A stretch of 20,020 bases of DNA, taken from NCBI GenBank assembly GCA_046541805.1, contig JBKHCM010000054.1:1-20020 (forward strand). The letters are read 5' to 3'. The translations under genes were made by a program, and so were the position numbers. Below are positions 10,462 through 17,904 of this stretch, in pieces. The notes under the pieces are model-generated. The model did no database searches and was not told the DNA's origin. It saw nothing but the letters and a program-made list of their open reading frames with translations. Within the stretch, counting starts at the first letter, position 1. Every line of letters starts with the position of its first letter. The DNA is from JAAAPF01 sp046541805. Lineage in GTDB: Bacteria; Pseudomonadota; Alphaproteobacteria; Geminicoccales; Geminicoccaceae.

Positions 10462-11369
10462 GCCGGCGCGTCGCGGTCCTCATGGGCGGGCTCTCCGCCG
10501 AGCGCGAGGTCTCGCTCAGCTCCGGGGCGGCCTGCGCCGACGCCCTGGAGCGGCTCGGCTACACCGTGCACCGCCTCGACGTCGCCACCGACCTGGCGGC
10601 GCGGCTCGCCCAACTCGCGCCCGATCTCTGCTTCAACGCGCTCCACGGCCGCTACGGCGAGGACGGCTGCGTGCAGGGCGTGCTCGAGCTCATGCGCATC
10701 CCCTACACCCATTCGGGGGTCCTGGCCTCGGCGATGGCGATGCACAAGCCGACGGCGTGCCGGCTCTTCGCCGAGGCCGGCCTGCGCGTGCCGGAAGGCC
10801 GCCTCGCCACCCTCGGCGAGGTCGCCGCGGGCGAGGTCATGACGCCGCCCCTGGTGGTCAAGCCCGCGGCCGAGGGCTCCAGCGTCGGGGTGCTCGTCGT
10901 CGAGGACCTGGGCGATCCGCGCCTTTCGCCCAACGCGGCCGCGACGGCGGGCGAGGCGATGCTGGTGGAGCCGTTCATCCCCGGCGCCGAGCTCACCTGC
11001 GCCGTGCTCGACGGCGTCGCGCTGACCGTCACCGAGTTGCGCCCGCGCGAGGGCTTCTACGACTACCGCGCCAAGTACACCGCGGGCGTCACCGACCACC
11101 GCGTGCCGGCGCCGGTGCCGGCGGCGATCTTCCGCCGGGTCTGCGCGTGGTCCGAGCGAGCGCACGCGCTGCTCGGTTGTCGTGGGGTCAGCCGCGCCGA
11201 TTTCCGCTTCGACGCCGCCCGCGGCGAGGACGGGCTCTTCCTCCTGGAGGTCAACACGCAACCCGGCATGACGCCACTCTCGCTCGTGCCGGAGCAGGCG
11301 GCCCATGTCGGCCTGGCCTTCGATCGGCTCGTCGAGCGGCTGGTGGAGGACGCGTCGTGCGACCGGTGA
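10458..11369 (+). CDS. ddl: D-alanine:D-alanine ligase
   Basis: A 303-residue ATP-grasp ligase that makes the D-Ala-D-Ala dipeptide used by MurF. Motifs: GGLSAEREVSL near the N-terminus (E15 contacts substrate in the family), ALHGRYGEDG at 61-70, VKPAAEGSSVGV around 134-145, FYDYRAKY around 200-207, and the Mg2+ ligands D248, E264 and N266 (SRADF; LLEVNTQPG). It is DdlB-like by length and by its position before ftsQ. ATG 10458 overlaps the murB stop, and the 3' end overlaps ftsQ. Confidence 0.97.
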   Translation: MSRRVAVLMGGLSAEREVSLSSGAACADALERLGYTVHRLDVATDLAARLAQLAPDLCFNALHGRYGEDGCVQGVLELMRIPYTHSGVLASAMAMHKPTACRLFAEAGLRVPEGRLATLGEVAAGEVMTPPLVVKPAAEGSSVGVLVVEDLGDPRLSPNAAATAGEAMLVEPFIPGAELTCAVLDGVALTVTELRPREGFYDYRAKYTAGVTDHRVPAPVPAAIFRRVCAWSERAHALLGCRGVSRADFRFDAARGEDGLFLLEVNTQPGMTPLSLVPEQAAHVGLAFDRLVERLVEDASCDR

Positions 11370-12160
11370 GCCTGCGCGCCCAACGCCGTGCCGTTCGCCG
11401 CGACCGCGATCGCGCGCGCCGCGGGCCGTTGCGCGCCGGGCTCCTCGCCGCCGGGCTGGTCGCCGGCTGGACCGCGCTCGCCGCCCATCCGTGGTGGGAC
11501 GCGGCGGCGCGGGTCGCCGGTGACGCCATCCAGCGCCAGCTCGGCCTCGTCCTCGCCGAGCTCGAGATCCATGGTACCGCCCGCGTCGACGCCGCCACCG
11601 TCCGCGACGCCCTCGCCATCGCGCCCGGCACGCCGATCCTGCGCGCCGACCTCGATCAGGCGCGGGCGCGGGTGGAGGCACTCGGCTGGGTGGCCGACGC
11701 CAGCGTCCGCCGCGAGCTGCCGGACCGGCTCGTCGTCGCCCTCGACGAGCACGAGCCGCGCGCGCTCTGGCTGGGTGCGGGCGGACCGGCCCTGGTCGCC
11801 GCCGGCGGGGAGATGCTCCCGGTCCCCGCCGGCGACGCCGCCCGCGGCCTGCCGCGGCTGGTCGGCATGGGCCCGCCCCCGGCGCTCGAGCCGATCCTGC
11901 GGCGGCTCGCCGAACAGCCCCGGCTGTTCGACCGCCTCGAGCGGCTCGAGCAGGTCGCTGGGCATCGCTGGCGGCTGTGGCTCGAGCCGGGCGTACGCGT
12001 CGAGCTGCCGCCGGGCGACGTCGCGCCGGCGTTGGCCCGGCTCGCCCGGCATCAGACGGAGCACGCGCTGTTGGACCGCGCCGTGGCGGTGGTGGATCTG
12101 CGCGTCGCCGACCGCCTCGTGGTGACGCCGGCACCGCTGGTGCGGGAGGCGGCGGGATGA
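11357..12160 (+). CDS. ftsQ: Cell division protein FtsQ
   Basis: A bitopic divisome protein that recruits FtsB and FtsL. It shows a highly basic cytoplasmic N-terminus (about residues 6-25), one membrane segment (about 26-43), a POTRA domain (about 67-135, starting LELEIHGTARVDAATV) and the FtsQ/DivIB C-terminal domain. GTG 11357 gives 267 residues and sits 6 bases after GGAGGA (11345-11350). GTG 11366, which makes a GTGA overlap with the ddl stop, is a close alternative and would shorten the protein by 3 residues. The stop overlaps ftsA (ATGA). Confidence 0.93.
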   Translation: MRPVSLRAQRRAVRRDRDRARRGPLRAGLLAAGLVAGWTALAAHPWWDAAARVAGDAIQRQLGLVLAELEIHGTARVDAATVRDALAIAPGTPILRADLDQARARVEALGWVADASVRRELPDRLVVALDEHEPRALWLGAGGPALVAAGGEMLPVPAGDAARGLPRLVGMGPPPALEPILRRLAEQPRLFDRLERLEQVAGHRWRLWLEPGVRVELPPGDVAPALARLARHQTEHALLDRAVAVVDLRVADRLVVTPAPLVREAAG

Positions 12161-13458
12161 CGGCACCGGCGCTCGTCCGCGATCCCGCCTGGCGCGCGCT
12201 GCTCGACGACGGCGGCCGCAGCGGTCGCCCCTTCGGCGTGCTCGACGTCGGCTCGCGCAAGCTCTGCTGCTACATCGCGCGCCGCCAGCCCTCGGGCGCG
12301 TTCGAGCTGTTGGGTGCCGGCCATCAGGCGGCCGACGGCTTCACCGGCGGCGAGGTCGTCGACGCCGCCGCCGCCGAGGCCGCCGTCCGTGCCGTCGTCG
12401 ACGAGGCCGAGCGCCAGGCCGGCGATCGTCTGGACGAGATGACGCTCGTCTTCGCCGGCGGCGAGCCGGCGAGCGGCTATCTCCAGGTCGAGGTGGCGCT
12501 CGAGGATCGCGCCGTCCGCCGCCGCGACATCCACATGGCGCTGCGCCACGCCGCCCGGCACGCCACCGCCGACGGCTTCGCCGTCATCCACGGCGTGCCC
12601 CTGGCGCACCGTCTCGACGGTGGCCCCGAGGTCCGCGACGCCACCGGCATGATCGGCAAGAAGCTGGTGGTCCGCGCCCACTTGGTGGGCGTCCGGGCGC
12701 GGCCCCTGAACGAGCTCACGGGCTGCCTCGAGCGCTGCCATCTGCGCACCACCACGGCGCTGTCGGCAGCTTATGCCGCCGGCCTCGCCTGCCTCGAGCG
12801 CGACGAGGCCGAGCGCGGGGTGATGGTGCTCGACTGCGGCGCGCGCACGACCTCGCTCGCGGTCTTCCACCGCGGCCGCCTGCACTACGTCGCGGCGGTG
12901 CCGCAGGGCGCGGAGCACCTCACCGACGAGCTGCAGGCCAAGCTGCACGTCAGCCGCGCCACCGCCGAGCGCTTGAAGAACCTGGAGGCGTCGGTGGTGC
13001 CCCGGAGCTGCGATGCCTTCGACGCGGTGGAGATCTCGCCGATCGGCGCCGCCTCGCCCGCGGACACCGTCGAGGTGCCGCGCGAACGCTTCACCGAAAT
13101 CCTGCGCCCGTTGAGCCAGGCCCTGCTCGGCGCCGTCGTCGAGCAGCTTCGCCAGGCGCCCGAGACGGCGCAGATCGCCGCGCGCCGTGGGCTCGTGCTC
13201 ACGGGCGGCGGCGCGCAGCAGGAGGGGCTCCTCGAGCTCGCCTCCGAGATGCTGGGCACCGGTGCCCGGCTCGGCCGTCCGAGCGTGCTCGACGGCTGGT
13301 GCGAGCCGCCGGTCGCGGCGGCGAGCGGGGGCCTCGCCCTCGCCGCCGGTCACGACGGCGGGCTCGGCTACACGGTCGAGCGGTCCGCGCGCGGGCCGCT
13401 GGGCCGACCCTTCGAGAGTTTGAGCCAATGGCTCCGCGAGAGCCTTGGCGTGGCCTGA
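12157..13458 (+). CDS. ftsA: Cell division protein FtsA
   Basis: A 433-residue actin-like ATPase that anchors FtsZ to the membrane. The phosphate-1 region is GVLDVGSRKLCCYI (27-40), the phosphate-2 region VLDCGARTTSLAVF (about 224-237) and the adenosine motif LTGGGAQ lies further on. The C-terminal amphipathic helix FESLSQWLRESL fits the membrane-targeting sequence. The phosphate-2 loop reads DCGARTTS, where a glycine-rich DxGGGTT is usual, so nucleotide binding may be somewhat divergent. ATG 12157 overlaps the ftsQ stop. FtsA is followed by a 57-base gap and ftsZ, its partner. Confidence 0.95.
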   Translation: MTAPALVRDPAWRALLDDGGRSGRPFGVLDVGSRKLCCYIARRQPSGAFELLGAGHQAADGFTGGEVVDAAAAEAAVRAVVDEAERQAGDRLDEMTLVFAGGEPASGYLQVEVALEDRAVRRRDIHMALRHAARHATADGFAVIHGVPLAHRLDGGPEVRDATGMIGKKLVVRAHLVGVRARPLNELTGCLERCHLRTTTALSAAYAAGLACLERDEAERGVMVLDCGARTTSLAVFHRGRLHYVAAVPQGAEHLTDELQAKLHVSRATAERLKNLEASVVPRSCDAFDAVEISPIGAASPADTVEVPRERFTEILRPLSQALLGAVVEQLRQAPETAQIAARRGLVLTGGGAQQEGLLELASEMLGTGARLGRPSVLDGWCEPPVAAASGGLALAAGHDGGLGYTVERSARGPLGRPFESLSQWLRESLGVA

Positions 13459-13503
13459 GCGGCGCGGCGCGGCCGCGGCGTCGGGCGTGAGAGACGGGGT
13501 GTC

Positions 13504-13510
13504 GAGGAGG
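13504..13510 (+). promoter_or_regulatory. Strong ribosome binding site of ftsZ
   Basis: GAGGAGG lies 5 bases before ATG 13516 and is the best Shine-Dalgarno match in the cluster. ftsZ is also the only cluster gene here not overlapping or nearly touching its predecessor. Independent, high-level translation of FtsZ relative to FtsA is the natural reading. I see no convincing promoter hexamers in the 57-base gap. Confidence 0.75.
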
Positions 13511-13515
13511 AAAGC

Positions 13516-14964
13516 ATGACCCTGAACCTGAGCATCCAGACCAACCACGATCTGAAGCCCAAGATCACCGTCATCGGTGTCGGCGGTGCCGGCGGCAACG
13601 CCGTCAACAACATGATCACCTCGCACCTCGAGGGCGTGGAGTTCGTGGTGGCCAACACGGACAGCCAGGCGCTCTCGCAATGCCTCACCGAGCGGCGCAT
13701 CCAGCTCGGCTCCGCCATCACCCACGGCCTCGGCGCCGGGGCCAGGCCCGAGGTCGGCCGCGCCGCGGCGGAGGAGGCTCTCGACGAGATCCTCTCCGAC
13801 GTCGACGGCTCGCACATGGTGTTCATCACCGCCGGGATGGGCGGCGGCACCGGCACCGGGGCGGCGCCGGCGATCGCCCGCGCGGTCCGCGAGCGCGGCA
13901 TTCTCACCGTCGGCGTCGTCACCAAGCCGTTCTCGTTCGAGGGCGCCCACCGCATGCGCATCGCCGAGGCCGGGCTCGAGGATCTGCAGCAATACGTCGA
14001 CACGCTGATCGTCATCCCCAACCAGAACCTGTTCCGCATCGCCAACGAGCGCACGACGCTCAGGGACGCCTTCGAGCTCGCCGACCAGGTCCTGCACATG
14101 GGCGTGCGCGGGGTCACCGACCTCATCGTCATGCCCGGGCTCATCAACCTCGATTTCGCCGACATCCGCACCGTCATGGCCGAGATGGGCAAGGCGATGA
14201 TGGGCACCGGCGAGGCCGAGGGCGACCGCCGCGCCGTCGAATCCGCCGAGGCCGCGATCTCCAACCCGCTCCTCGACGAAATCTCGATGCGCGGCGCCCA
14301 GGGCGTGCTGATCAACATCACCGGCGGCCAGGACATGACCCTCTTCGAGGTCGACGCCGCGGCCAACCGCATCCGCGAGGAGGTCGACGCCGACGCCAAC
14401 ATCATCTTCGGCTCGACCTTCGACGAGACGATGGAGGGCAAGATGCGCGTCTCCGTCGTCGCCACCGGCATTGAAAGCGCGCCGCGGGCGGCGCGCGACC
14501 ACCACGCCGCGACCGACCAGCCGCGCGAGCCCGAGCGCAAGCCCGAGCCGGTCTCGCCGCTCTCGAGCCTGCGCTTTCGCACCGAGCCGCATCGCGTCGA
14601 GCCCCTGCCGCACCCGAACAGCGGCGGTGGCGCCCAACCGCACGCCAAGCGGGAGTCCTACGTCAAGCGTGAGCCGCAGGTGCACCGCCTGATCGACGAC
14701 GGCGTCAACGATGGCGCCGCCGGTGCGGACGCGCACCAGGGCTTTCAGGGCCCGCCCACGGTGGAAGCGGCGACCGCCGAGGAAGGCCACAACCGCTCGC
14801 TCTTCCGGCGCATGGCGCAGGGGCTCTACGGCAAGCGGCAGGAGGACGCGCCGCGCAAGGGCGGGCGGCCGCCGCGCGCCGCCGAGGAGCCGCGCGTCAC
14901 CGCCGAGCCGTCGGCCGACGGCGAGCTGCCGCACTTTCTTCGTCGAGAAAAAACCGACGCTTGA
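13516..14964 (+). CDS. ftsZ: Cell division GTPase FtsZ
   Basis: A 482-residue tubulin-like GTPase that forms the Z-ring. The GTP-binding signature GGGTGTG is at 109-115, and the T7 catalytic loop NLDFADIRTVM starts at 211 with D213 and D216 as the expected catalytic aspartates. The globular core ends near residue 320 and is followed by a charged, proline-rich linker of about 150 residues. The conserved C-terminal peptide LPHFLRR (471-477) binds FtsA and other partners. The final residues EKTDA are encoded by the left arm of a terminator hairpin. The length is greater than the roughly 383 residues of E. coli FtsZ, as usual in alphaproteobacteria because of the linker. Confidence 0.98.
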   Translation: MTLNLSIQTNHDLKPKITVIGVGGAGGNAVNNMITSHLEGVEFVVANTDSQALSQCLTERRIQLGSAITHGLGAGARPEVGRAAAEEALDEILSDVDGSHMVFITAGMGGGTGTGAAPAIARAVRERGILTVGVVTKPFSFEGAHRMRIAEAGLEDLQQYVDTLIVIPNQNLFRIANERTTLRDAFELADQVLHMGVRGVTDLIVMPGLINLDFADIRTVMAEMGKAMMGTGEAEGDRRAVESAEAAISNPLLDEISMRGAQGVLINITGGQDMTLFEVDAAANRIREEVDADANIIFGSTFDETMEGKMRVSVVATGIESAPRAARDHHAATDQPREPERKPEPVSPLSSLRFRTEPHRVEPLPHPNSGGGAQPHAKRESYVKREPQVHRLIDDGVNDGAAGADAHQGFQGPPTVEAATAEEGHNRSLFRRMAQGLYGKRQEDAPRKGGRPPRAAEEPRVTAEPSADGELPHFLRREKTDA

Positions 14965-14976
14965 GCGGCGGTTTTT
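14949..14976 (+). terminator. Rho-independent terminator overlapping the end of ftsZ
   Basis: AAAAACCG (14949-14956) pairs with CGGTTTTT (14969-14976), and the inner CGC (14958-14960) pairs with GCG (14965-14967) across one mismatch. This leaves a 4-base loop, TTGA, which contains part of the ftsZ stop codon (TGA 14962-14964). The right arm ends in five Ts, and the A-run on the left could let it act on the opposite strand too. It marks the 3' end of the dcw transcript and separates it from lpxC. Confidence 0.8.
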
Positions 14977-14977
14977 A

Positions 14978-15038
14978 CGAGCGGGCTTCAACACGGACTG
15001 TCAAGAATCGACACGAACAGTGATTTGAAGCCCGCTCG
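14978..15038. repeat. 14-bp perfect inverted repeat between ftsZ and lpxC
   Basis: CGAGCGGGCTTCAA (14978-14991) recurs as its exact reverse complement at 15025-15038, with a 33-base spacer. The spacer contains ACTGT and ACAGT halves that could extend the pairing, and a central GAATC, which is a CcrM-type GANTC methylation site. It begins 1 base after the ftsZ terminator and ends about 96 bases before the lpxC start. It could be an RNA hairpin in the lpxC leader, a paired operator or a small inserted element; no T-run follows, so a second intrinsic terminator is unlikely. Confidence 0.7.
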
Positions 15039-15134
15039 CCGCGCCGGTACGTAACCCTCGACGGTGAAGCTCCGGTGCCGCGCCGGGACCTGCCGTCCAT
15101 TGCAGCGAGCCCGCTCCGCCTCGAGGACGACGCC

Positions 15135-16076
15135 ATGGCCCTGACGCCCCGTTTTGACCGGCGCCGCCGCCGGACCGCCAACCAGCGAACGCTGCGCGCG
15201 GCGATCGGGTGCGTCGGCACCGGCCTGCACACGGGCGCGCGGGTGGCGGTGACGCTGCGCCCAGCGCCCGCCGACACCGGCATCGTCTTCCGCCGCGAGG
15301 ACGTGGCGGGGGCCGCCTCGATCCGGGCCGGTGTCGAGGCGGTCGCCGACACCACCCGCTGCACCCAGCTGGCGGCGGCGGACGGCACCCGGGTCGGCAC
15401 CGTCGAGCATCTGATGGCGGCGCTGGCGGCCTGGGGCATCGACAACCTCGAGATCGCCGTCGACGGCCCGGAGCTTCCGGCCTTGGACGGCAGTGCCGAG
15501 CCGTTCTTCTTCCTCTTGGGCTCCGCCGGCATCGCGGAGCAGGATGCGCCGAGGCGGGTCTTGGAGATCGTGCGGCCGATCCACGTCGAGCACGGCGGGC
15601 GCACGGCGGTGCTGCGCCCCCATGACGGCTTCGCCGTCGACATGGCCATCGATTTCGCACATCCCCATGTCGGCCGCCAGCGGCTGGCGCTTGAGATCGA
15701 CGCCTTCACCTTCCCCGACGAGCTCGCCGGGGCACGCACCTTCGGCTTCGCCGACGACGTCGCGAGCCTTCGGGCCAAGGGTCTGGCCCGCGGCGGCTCG
15801 CTGGACAACGCGGTCGTCGTCGGGGCGAACGGCGTGCTCAACCCCGAGGGTCTGCGCTGGCCCGACGAGTTCGTCCGCCACAAGGCGCTCGACGCGGTCG
15901 GCGACCTTTACCTCGCCGGGCCGATCGCCGGGCGCTTCGAGGGTCGCGGCAGCGGCCACCAGCTCCACGTCAAGCTGCTCAGGCGCCTTTTCGACGAGCC
16001 CGACGCCTGGCGGCGGACGGCGCCCGGCGAGAACGACGAGGCGCCGCTCGAACTGGCCCGTCTCGGGGCGGACTGA
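15135..16076 (+). CDS. lpxC: UDP-3-O-acyl-N-acetylglucosamine deacetylase LpxC
   Basis: A 313-residue zinc hydrolase that catalyses the committed step of lipid A synthesis in the cytoplasm. It shows GTGLHTG (28-34), VEHLMAAL with E91 and zinc ligand H92, LPALDGSAEPF, FVRHKALDAVGDL with zinc ligands H249 and D253, and SGHQLHVK with H275, the expected catalytic histidine. ATG 15135 is preferred to the in-frame ATG at 15075 because GAGGA (15123-15127) lies at correct spacing and the upstream extension is not family-like. The gene follows the ftsZ terminator and so probably has its own promoter in 14977-15134. Confidence 0.96.
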   Translation: MALTPRFDRRRRRTANQRTLRAAIGCVGTGLHTGARVAVTLRPAPADTGIVFRREDVAGAASIRAGVEAVADTTRCTQLAAADGTRVGTVEHLMAALAAWGIDNLEIAVDGPELPALDGSAEPFFFLLGSAGIAEQDAPRRVLEIVRPIHVEHGGRTAVLRPHDGFAVDMAIDFAHPHVGRQRLALEIDAFTFPDELAGARTFGFADDVASLRAKGLARGGSLDNAVVVGANGVLNPEGLRWPDEFVRHKALDAVGDLYLAGPIAGRFEGRGSGHQLHVKLLRRLFDEPDAWRRTAPGENDEAPLELARLGAD

Positions 16077-16398
16077 CGCGCCTTCCGCGACACGTCGGCG
16101 CCGCGCGGCGTCGCAGCTTCGTCACACGCGTCGGGCATCTTGGCCGGACCGCAGGGCGCGTCGTTACGTGGCCGATCAGCAACAGCCGACTTGCCTCGGT
16201 CCCTGATGTGACGTGGCTCACCGCGTCTCCTGCCGCGATGGACGAGGTTCGCCCAAGCTCGGGGAAGACCGGGGTGAGGAACTTTGTTGATGACTATAGT
16301 CCTAATGTAGGATCGCGTACCGGTCGGGCTTTTGTTAGCCGTTTTGCACTCTCCGCATCGCGGCGGAGCGTCTTCGGCGGGTAACGGCAAGGGTGGCC
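16077..16398. other. Intergenic region between lpxC and an unrecognised gene
   Basis: About 320 bases without a convincing gene. A 12-base palindrome (CGCCGCGCGGCG, 16099-16110) could form a small hairpin after lpxC, but it lacks a T-run. The stretch 16281-16313 is clearly richer in A and T than its surroundings and contains a 10-base palindrome, GACTATAGTC (16292-16301), so it is the likely promoter/operator zone for the next gene. Open frames on the minus strand here run into lpxC and look like shadows. Confidence 0.5.
16284..16313 (+). promoter_or_regulatory. Candidate promoter upstream of the 187-residue protein gene
   Basis: TTGTTG (16284-16289), an 18-base spacer and TAGGAT (16308-16313) form a moderate sigma-70-like match in an AT-richer island within GC-rich DNA. 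A palindrome, GACTATAGTC, lies between the two hexamers and could be an operator. The match is weak, and no other site in the intergenic region looks better. Confidence 0.3.
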
Positions 16399-16962
16399 AT
16401 GGACAACGTGGTACACATCGAGGATTGGGCGTGGCGGCGGCCCTCTCGGCCGCGCAGCCGCGTGCAGCGCGCGCTCTCGGTGTTGACGCCGGCGCAGCGT
16501 GGGGCCGTGCTCGACCTGCTGACCCTGTTCGCGCCGCTGGCCGAGCGTTTTTGGGACCACGGCGGCCCCGAGTGGACCGTCGCCGGCGACGAGGCCCTGA
16601 TGCAGCCCCTCAAGGGCACCCCGCTCGGGGAGTTTCCCGACGACGGCTTGGTCGCGCTCTGCCTAGAGGCCGGCTACACCATTGGCGACGCGAGCCATTT
16701 CAAGGCGGTCCTGCCCTATTTTTTGGCGTGCGCCCTCGCCCGTCCGCTCGACGACTGGGTGCTGGATCCCGATCTCTTGAAGGCTAAGTTAGAAACCCTG
16801 GATTTCGCGCGCTGGCCCGCCGACGAGCGGCGCGCCGTCGCCCGCGCGCTCGCGGTCTACGCCCAACACGAAATCGATCTGGCCGACGGCCCCACCGCGC
16901 CCGACGAAACCCTCGTCGCGGCCAAGCGTTGGGCCGAAGACGAATTCGCCGCGGCCCTTTGA
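16399..16962 (+). CDS. Uncharacterised 187-residue protein
   Basis: I do not recognise this protein with confidence. GTG 16393 and ATG 16399 are both possible starts; ATG follows AAGGG at good spacing. It is soluble, with no signal peptide or membrane segment, and is acidic at the C-terminus. Notable segments are a helical LTPAQRGAVLDLLTLFAPLA (29-48), FWDHGGPEWTVAGDEAL (51-67), HFKAVLPYFLACAL (100-113) and ARWPADERRAVARALAVYA (137-155). The pattern of a 'YFL' segment followed by a second helix that counts as 'DERRAV' faintly recalls DUF6714-type proteins, which is only a suggestion. High GC at third codon positions supports real coding. It stands alone between lpxC and pcs. Confidence 0.75.
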   Translation: MDNVVHIEDWAWRRPSRPRSRVQRALSVLTPAQRGAVLDLLTLFAPLAERFWDHGGPEWTVAGDEALMQPLKGTPLGEFPDDGLVALCLEAGYTIGDASHFKAVLPYFLACALARPLDDWVLDPDLLKAKLETLDFARWPADERRAVARALAVYAQHEIDLADGPTAPDETLVAAKRWAEDEFAAAL

Positions 16963-16984
16963 GGCCAGCCTGGTGGCCCGGGCG

Positions 16985-17007
16985 AGCGGGGACGCTCCCG
17001 CCCCGCT
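16985..17007 (+). terminator. GC-rich hairpin after the 187-residue protein gene
   Basis: AGCGGGG (16985-16991) and CCCCGCT (17001-17007) form a perfect 7-bp stem with a 9-base loop, 22 bases after the stop codon. No T-run follows, so it would be at best a weak or factor-assisted terminator. Confidence 0.3.
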
Positions 17008-17020
17008 GCCAACGCCACTC

Positions 17021-17049
17021 TTGGCCGTGACGCCCGAGCGTCATATGTG
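17021..17049 (+). promoter_or_regulatory. Candidate promoter and dyad upstream of pcs
   Basis: TTGGCC (17021-17026), a 17-base spacer and TATGTG (17044-17049) is a weak sigma-70-like pair of the kind often seen in GC-rich alphaproteobacteria. The spacer contains a 6-bp inverted repeat, TGACGC/GCGTCA (17028-17033 and 17038-17043), that could be an operator. It lies 70 bases before the chosen pcs start. Confidence 0.25.
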
Positions 17050-17118
17050 ACAAACTCCGGACAAGGCCGAAACGACGGTCGAGTGCGGCGCGCGACGACC
17101 CCGGGGGAGCGAAACGGC

Positions 17119-17889
17119 ATGCGGCAGGGCGTGGGCGACGACGACCTCGACGGCAACGCGCTCGTGGAGCTGCGCGAGCGCCGCGGCCGCAAGGCGGTGG
17201 CCTGGGGCGTGCACGTCTTCACGGCGTCGGGCATCGTGCTCGGGTGCCTGGCGCTGATGGCGACCCTCGAGGGCGACCGTCTGGCGGCCTTTCTGTGGCT
17301 CGGCCTCGCGCTGTTCGTCGACGGCATCGACGGCACCCTCGCCCGCCGGCTCAAGGTCGGCGAACTGGTGCCGCAGGTCGACGGCGCCATCCTCGACAAC
17401 GTCATCGATTATTTCAACTACGTCGCCGTGCCGGCGGTGATGATCTATGCGTTCGAACTGGTTCCCGCCGGCTGGACGACCTGGACCGCCGCCTTTATCA
17501 TGGTGATCTCCTGCTACACCTTCGCCAACGCCAACGTGAAGACCTCGGATTACTATTTCGAGGGGTTTCCGGCGTTGTGGAACCTGATCGTCCTCTTTCT
17601 CTTCGTGCTACAGACCGGACCGTGGACCAACCTCGCCGTCATCGCCGCCTGCGGCGTGCTCACCTTCCTGCCGCTCAAATACGTCCATCCCCTGCGGGTG
17701 AAGGACTGGCGGGCGGTGACCCTCCCGATGACCGCGATCTGGGCCGGCACATCGCTGCATCTCGTCTTCGTCGAGCACCATGTCGGCGACGCCGCCGCCG
17801 AGGCACCGGTCGTGTTCTGGGTCTGGGTGGCGGCGTCGGTCTACTTCGCCGCGCTCTCGCTCTGGCGCTCGCTCAAGCCCGCGGCGTGA
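17119..17889 (+). CDS. pcs: Phosphatidylcholine synthase (CDP-choline-dependent)
   Basis: A 256-residue membrane CDP-alcohol phosphatidyltransferase. Pcs condenses choline with CDP-diacylglycerol to give phosphatidylcholine and CMP, a route known mainly from alphaproteobacteria and other host-associated or soil bacteria. The motif is D71-G-x2-A75-R76-x12-G89-x3-D93-x3-D97. The 12-residue spacing, rather than the canonical 8, is characteristic of bacterial Pcs and separates it from PssA and PgsA. About seven or eight hydrophobic segments follow the usual plan, and C-terminal LKYVHPLRVKDWR is typical. ATG 17119 follows GGGGGAG (17103-17109); an upstream GTG at 17047 would add 24 residues of low-quality sequence. 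Confidence 0.88.
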   Translation: MRQGVGDDDLDGNALVELRERRGRKAVAWGVHVFTASGIVLGCLALMATLEGDRLAAFLWLGLALFVDGIDGTLARRLKVGELVPQVDGAILDNVIDYFNYVAVPAVMIYAFELVPAGWTTWTAAFIMVISCYTFANANVKTSDYYFEGFPALWNLIVLFLFVLQTGPWTNLAVIAACGVLTFLPLKYVHPLRVKDWRAVTLPMTAIWAGTSLHLVFVEHHVGDAAAEAPVVFWVWVAASVYFAALSLWRSLKPAA

Positions 17890-17904
17890 CCGCCCGGGTC
17901 ACGC

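Noticed and set aside
13468..13477. Perfect 10-base palindrome CGCGGCCGCG in the ftsA-ftsZ gap
   Set aside because: Only G and C in GC-saturated DNA; expected by chance and without a T-run or promoter context.
12052..14994. 980-codon open frame on the minus strand across ftsQ, ftsA and ftsZ
   Set aside because: It runs opposite to well-identified genes, and its translation is low-complexity and arginine/aspartate/glycine-rich with no motif. Long antisense open frames are expected at this GC content because stop codons are rare opposite GC-rich third positions.
15048..15054. TTGAAG (15025) with TACGTA as an lpxC promoter
   Set aside because: Spacing is 17 but the -10 hexamer matches poorly and the -35 lies within the inverted repeat arm; not convincing enough to list.
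16099..16110. 12-base palindrome CGCCGCGCGGCG after lpxC as a terminator
   Set aside because: No adjacent T-run and purely GC composition; not enough to call a terminator.
17119..17889. Phosphatidylserine or phosphatidylglycerophosphate synthase instead of Pcs
   Set aside because: Those enzymes have 8 residues between AR and G in the CDP-alcohol motif; this one has 12, as in Pcs, and shares the LDNVIDY and LKYVHP contexts.
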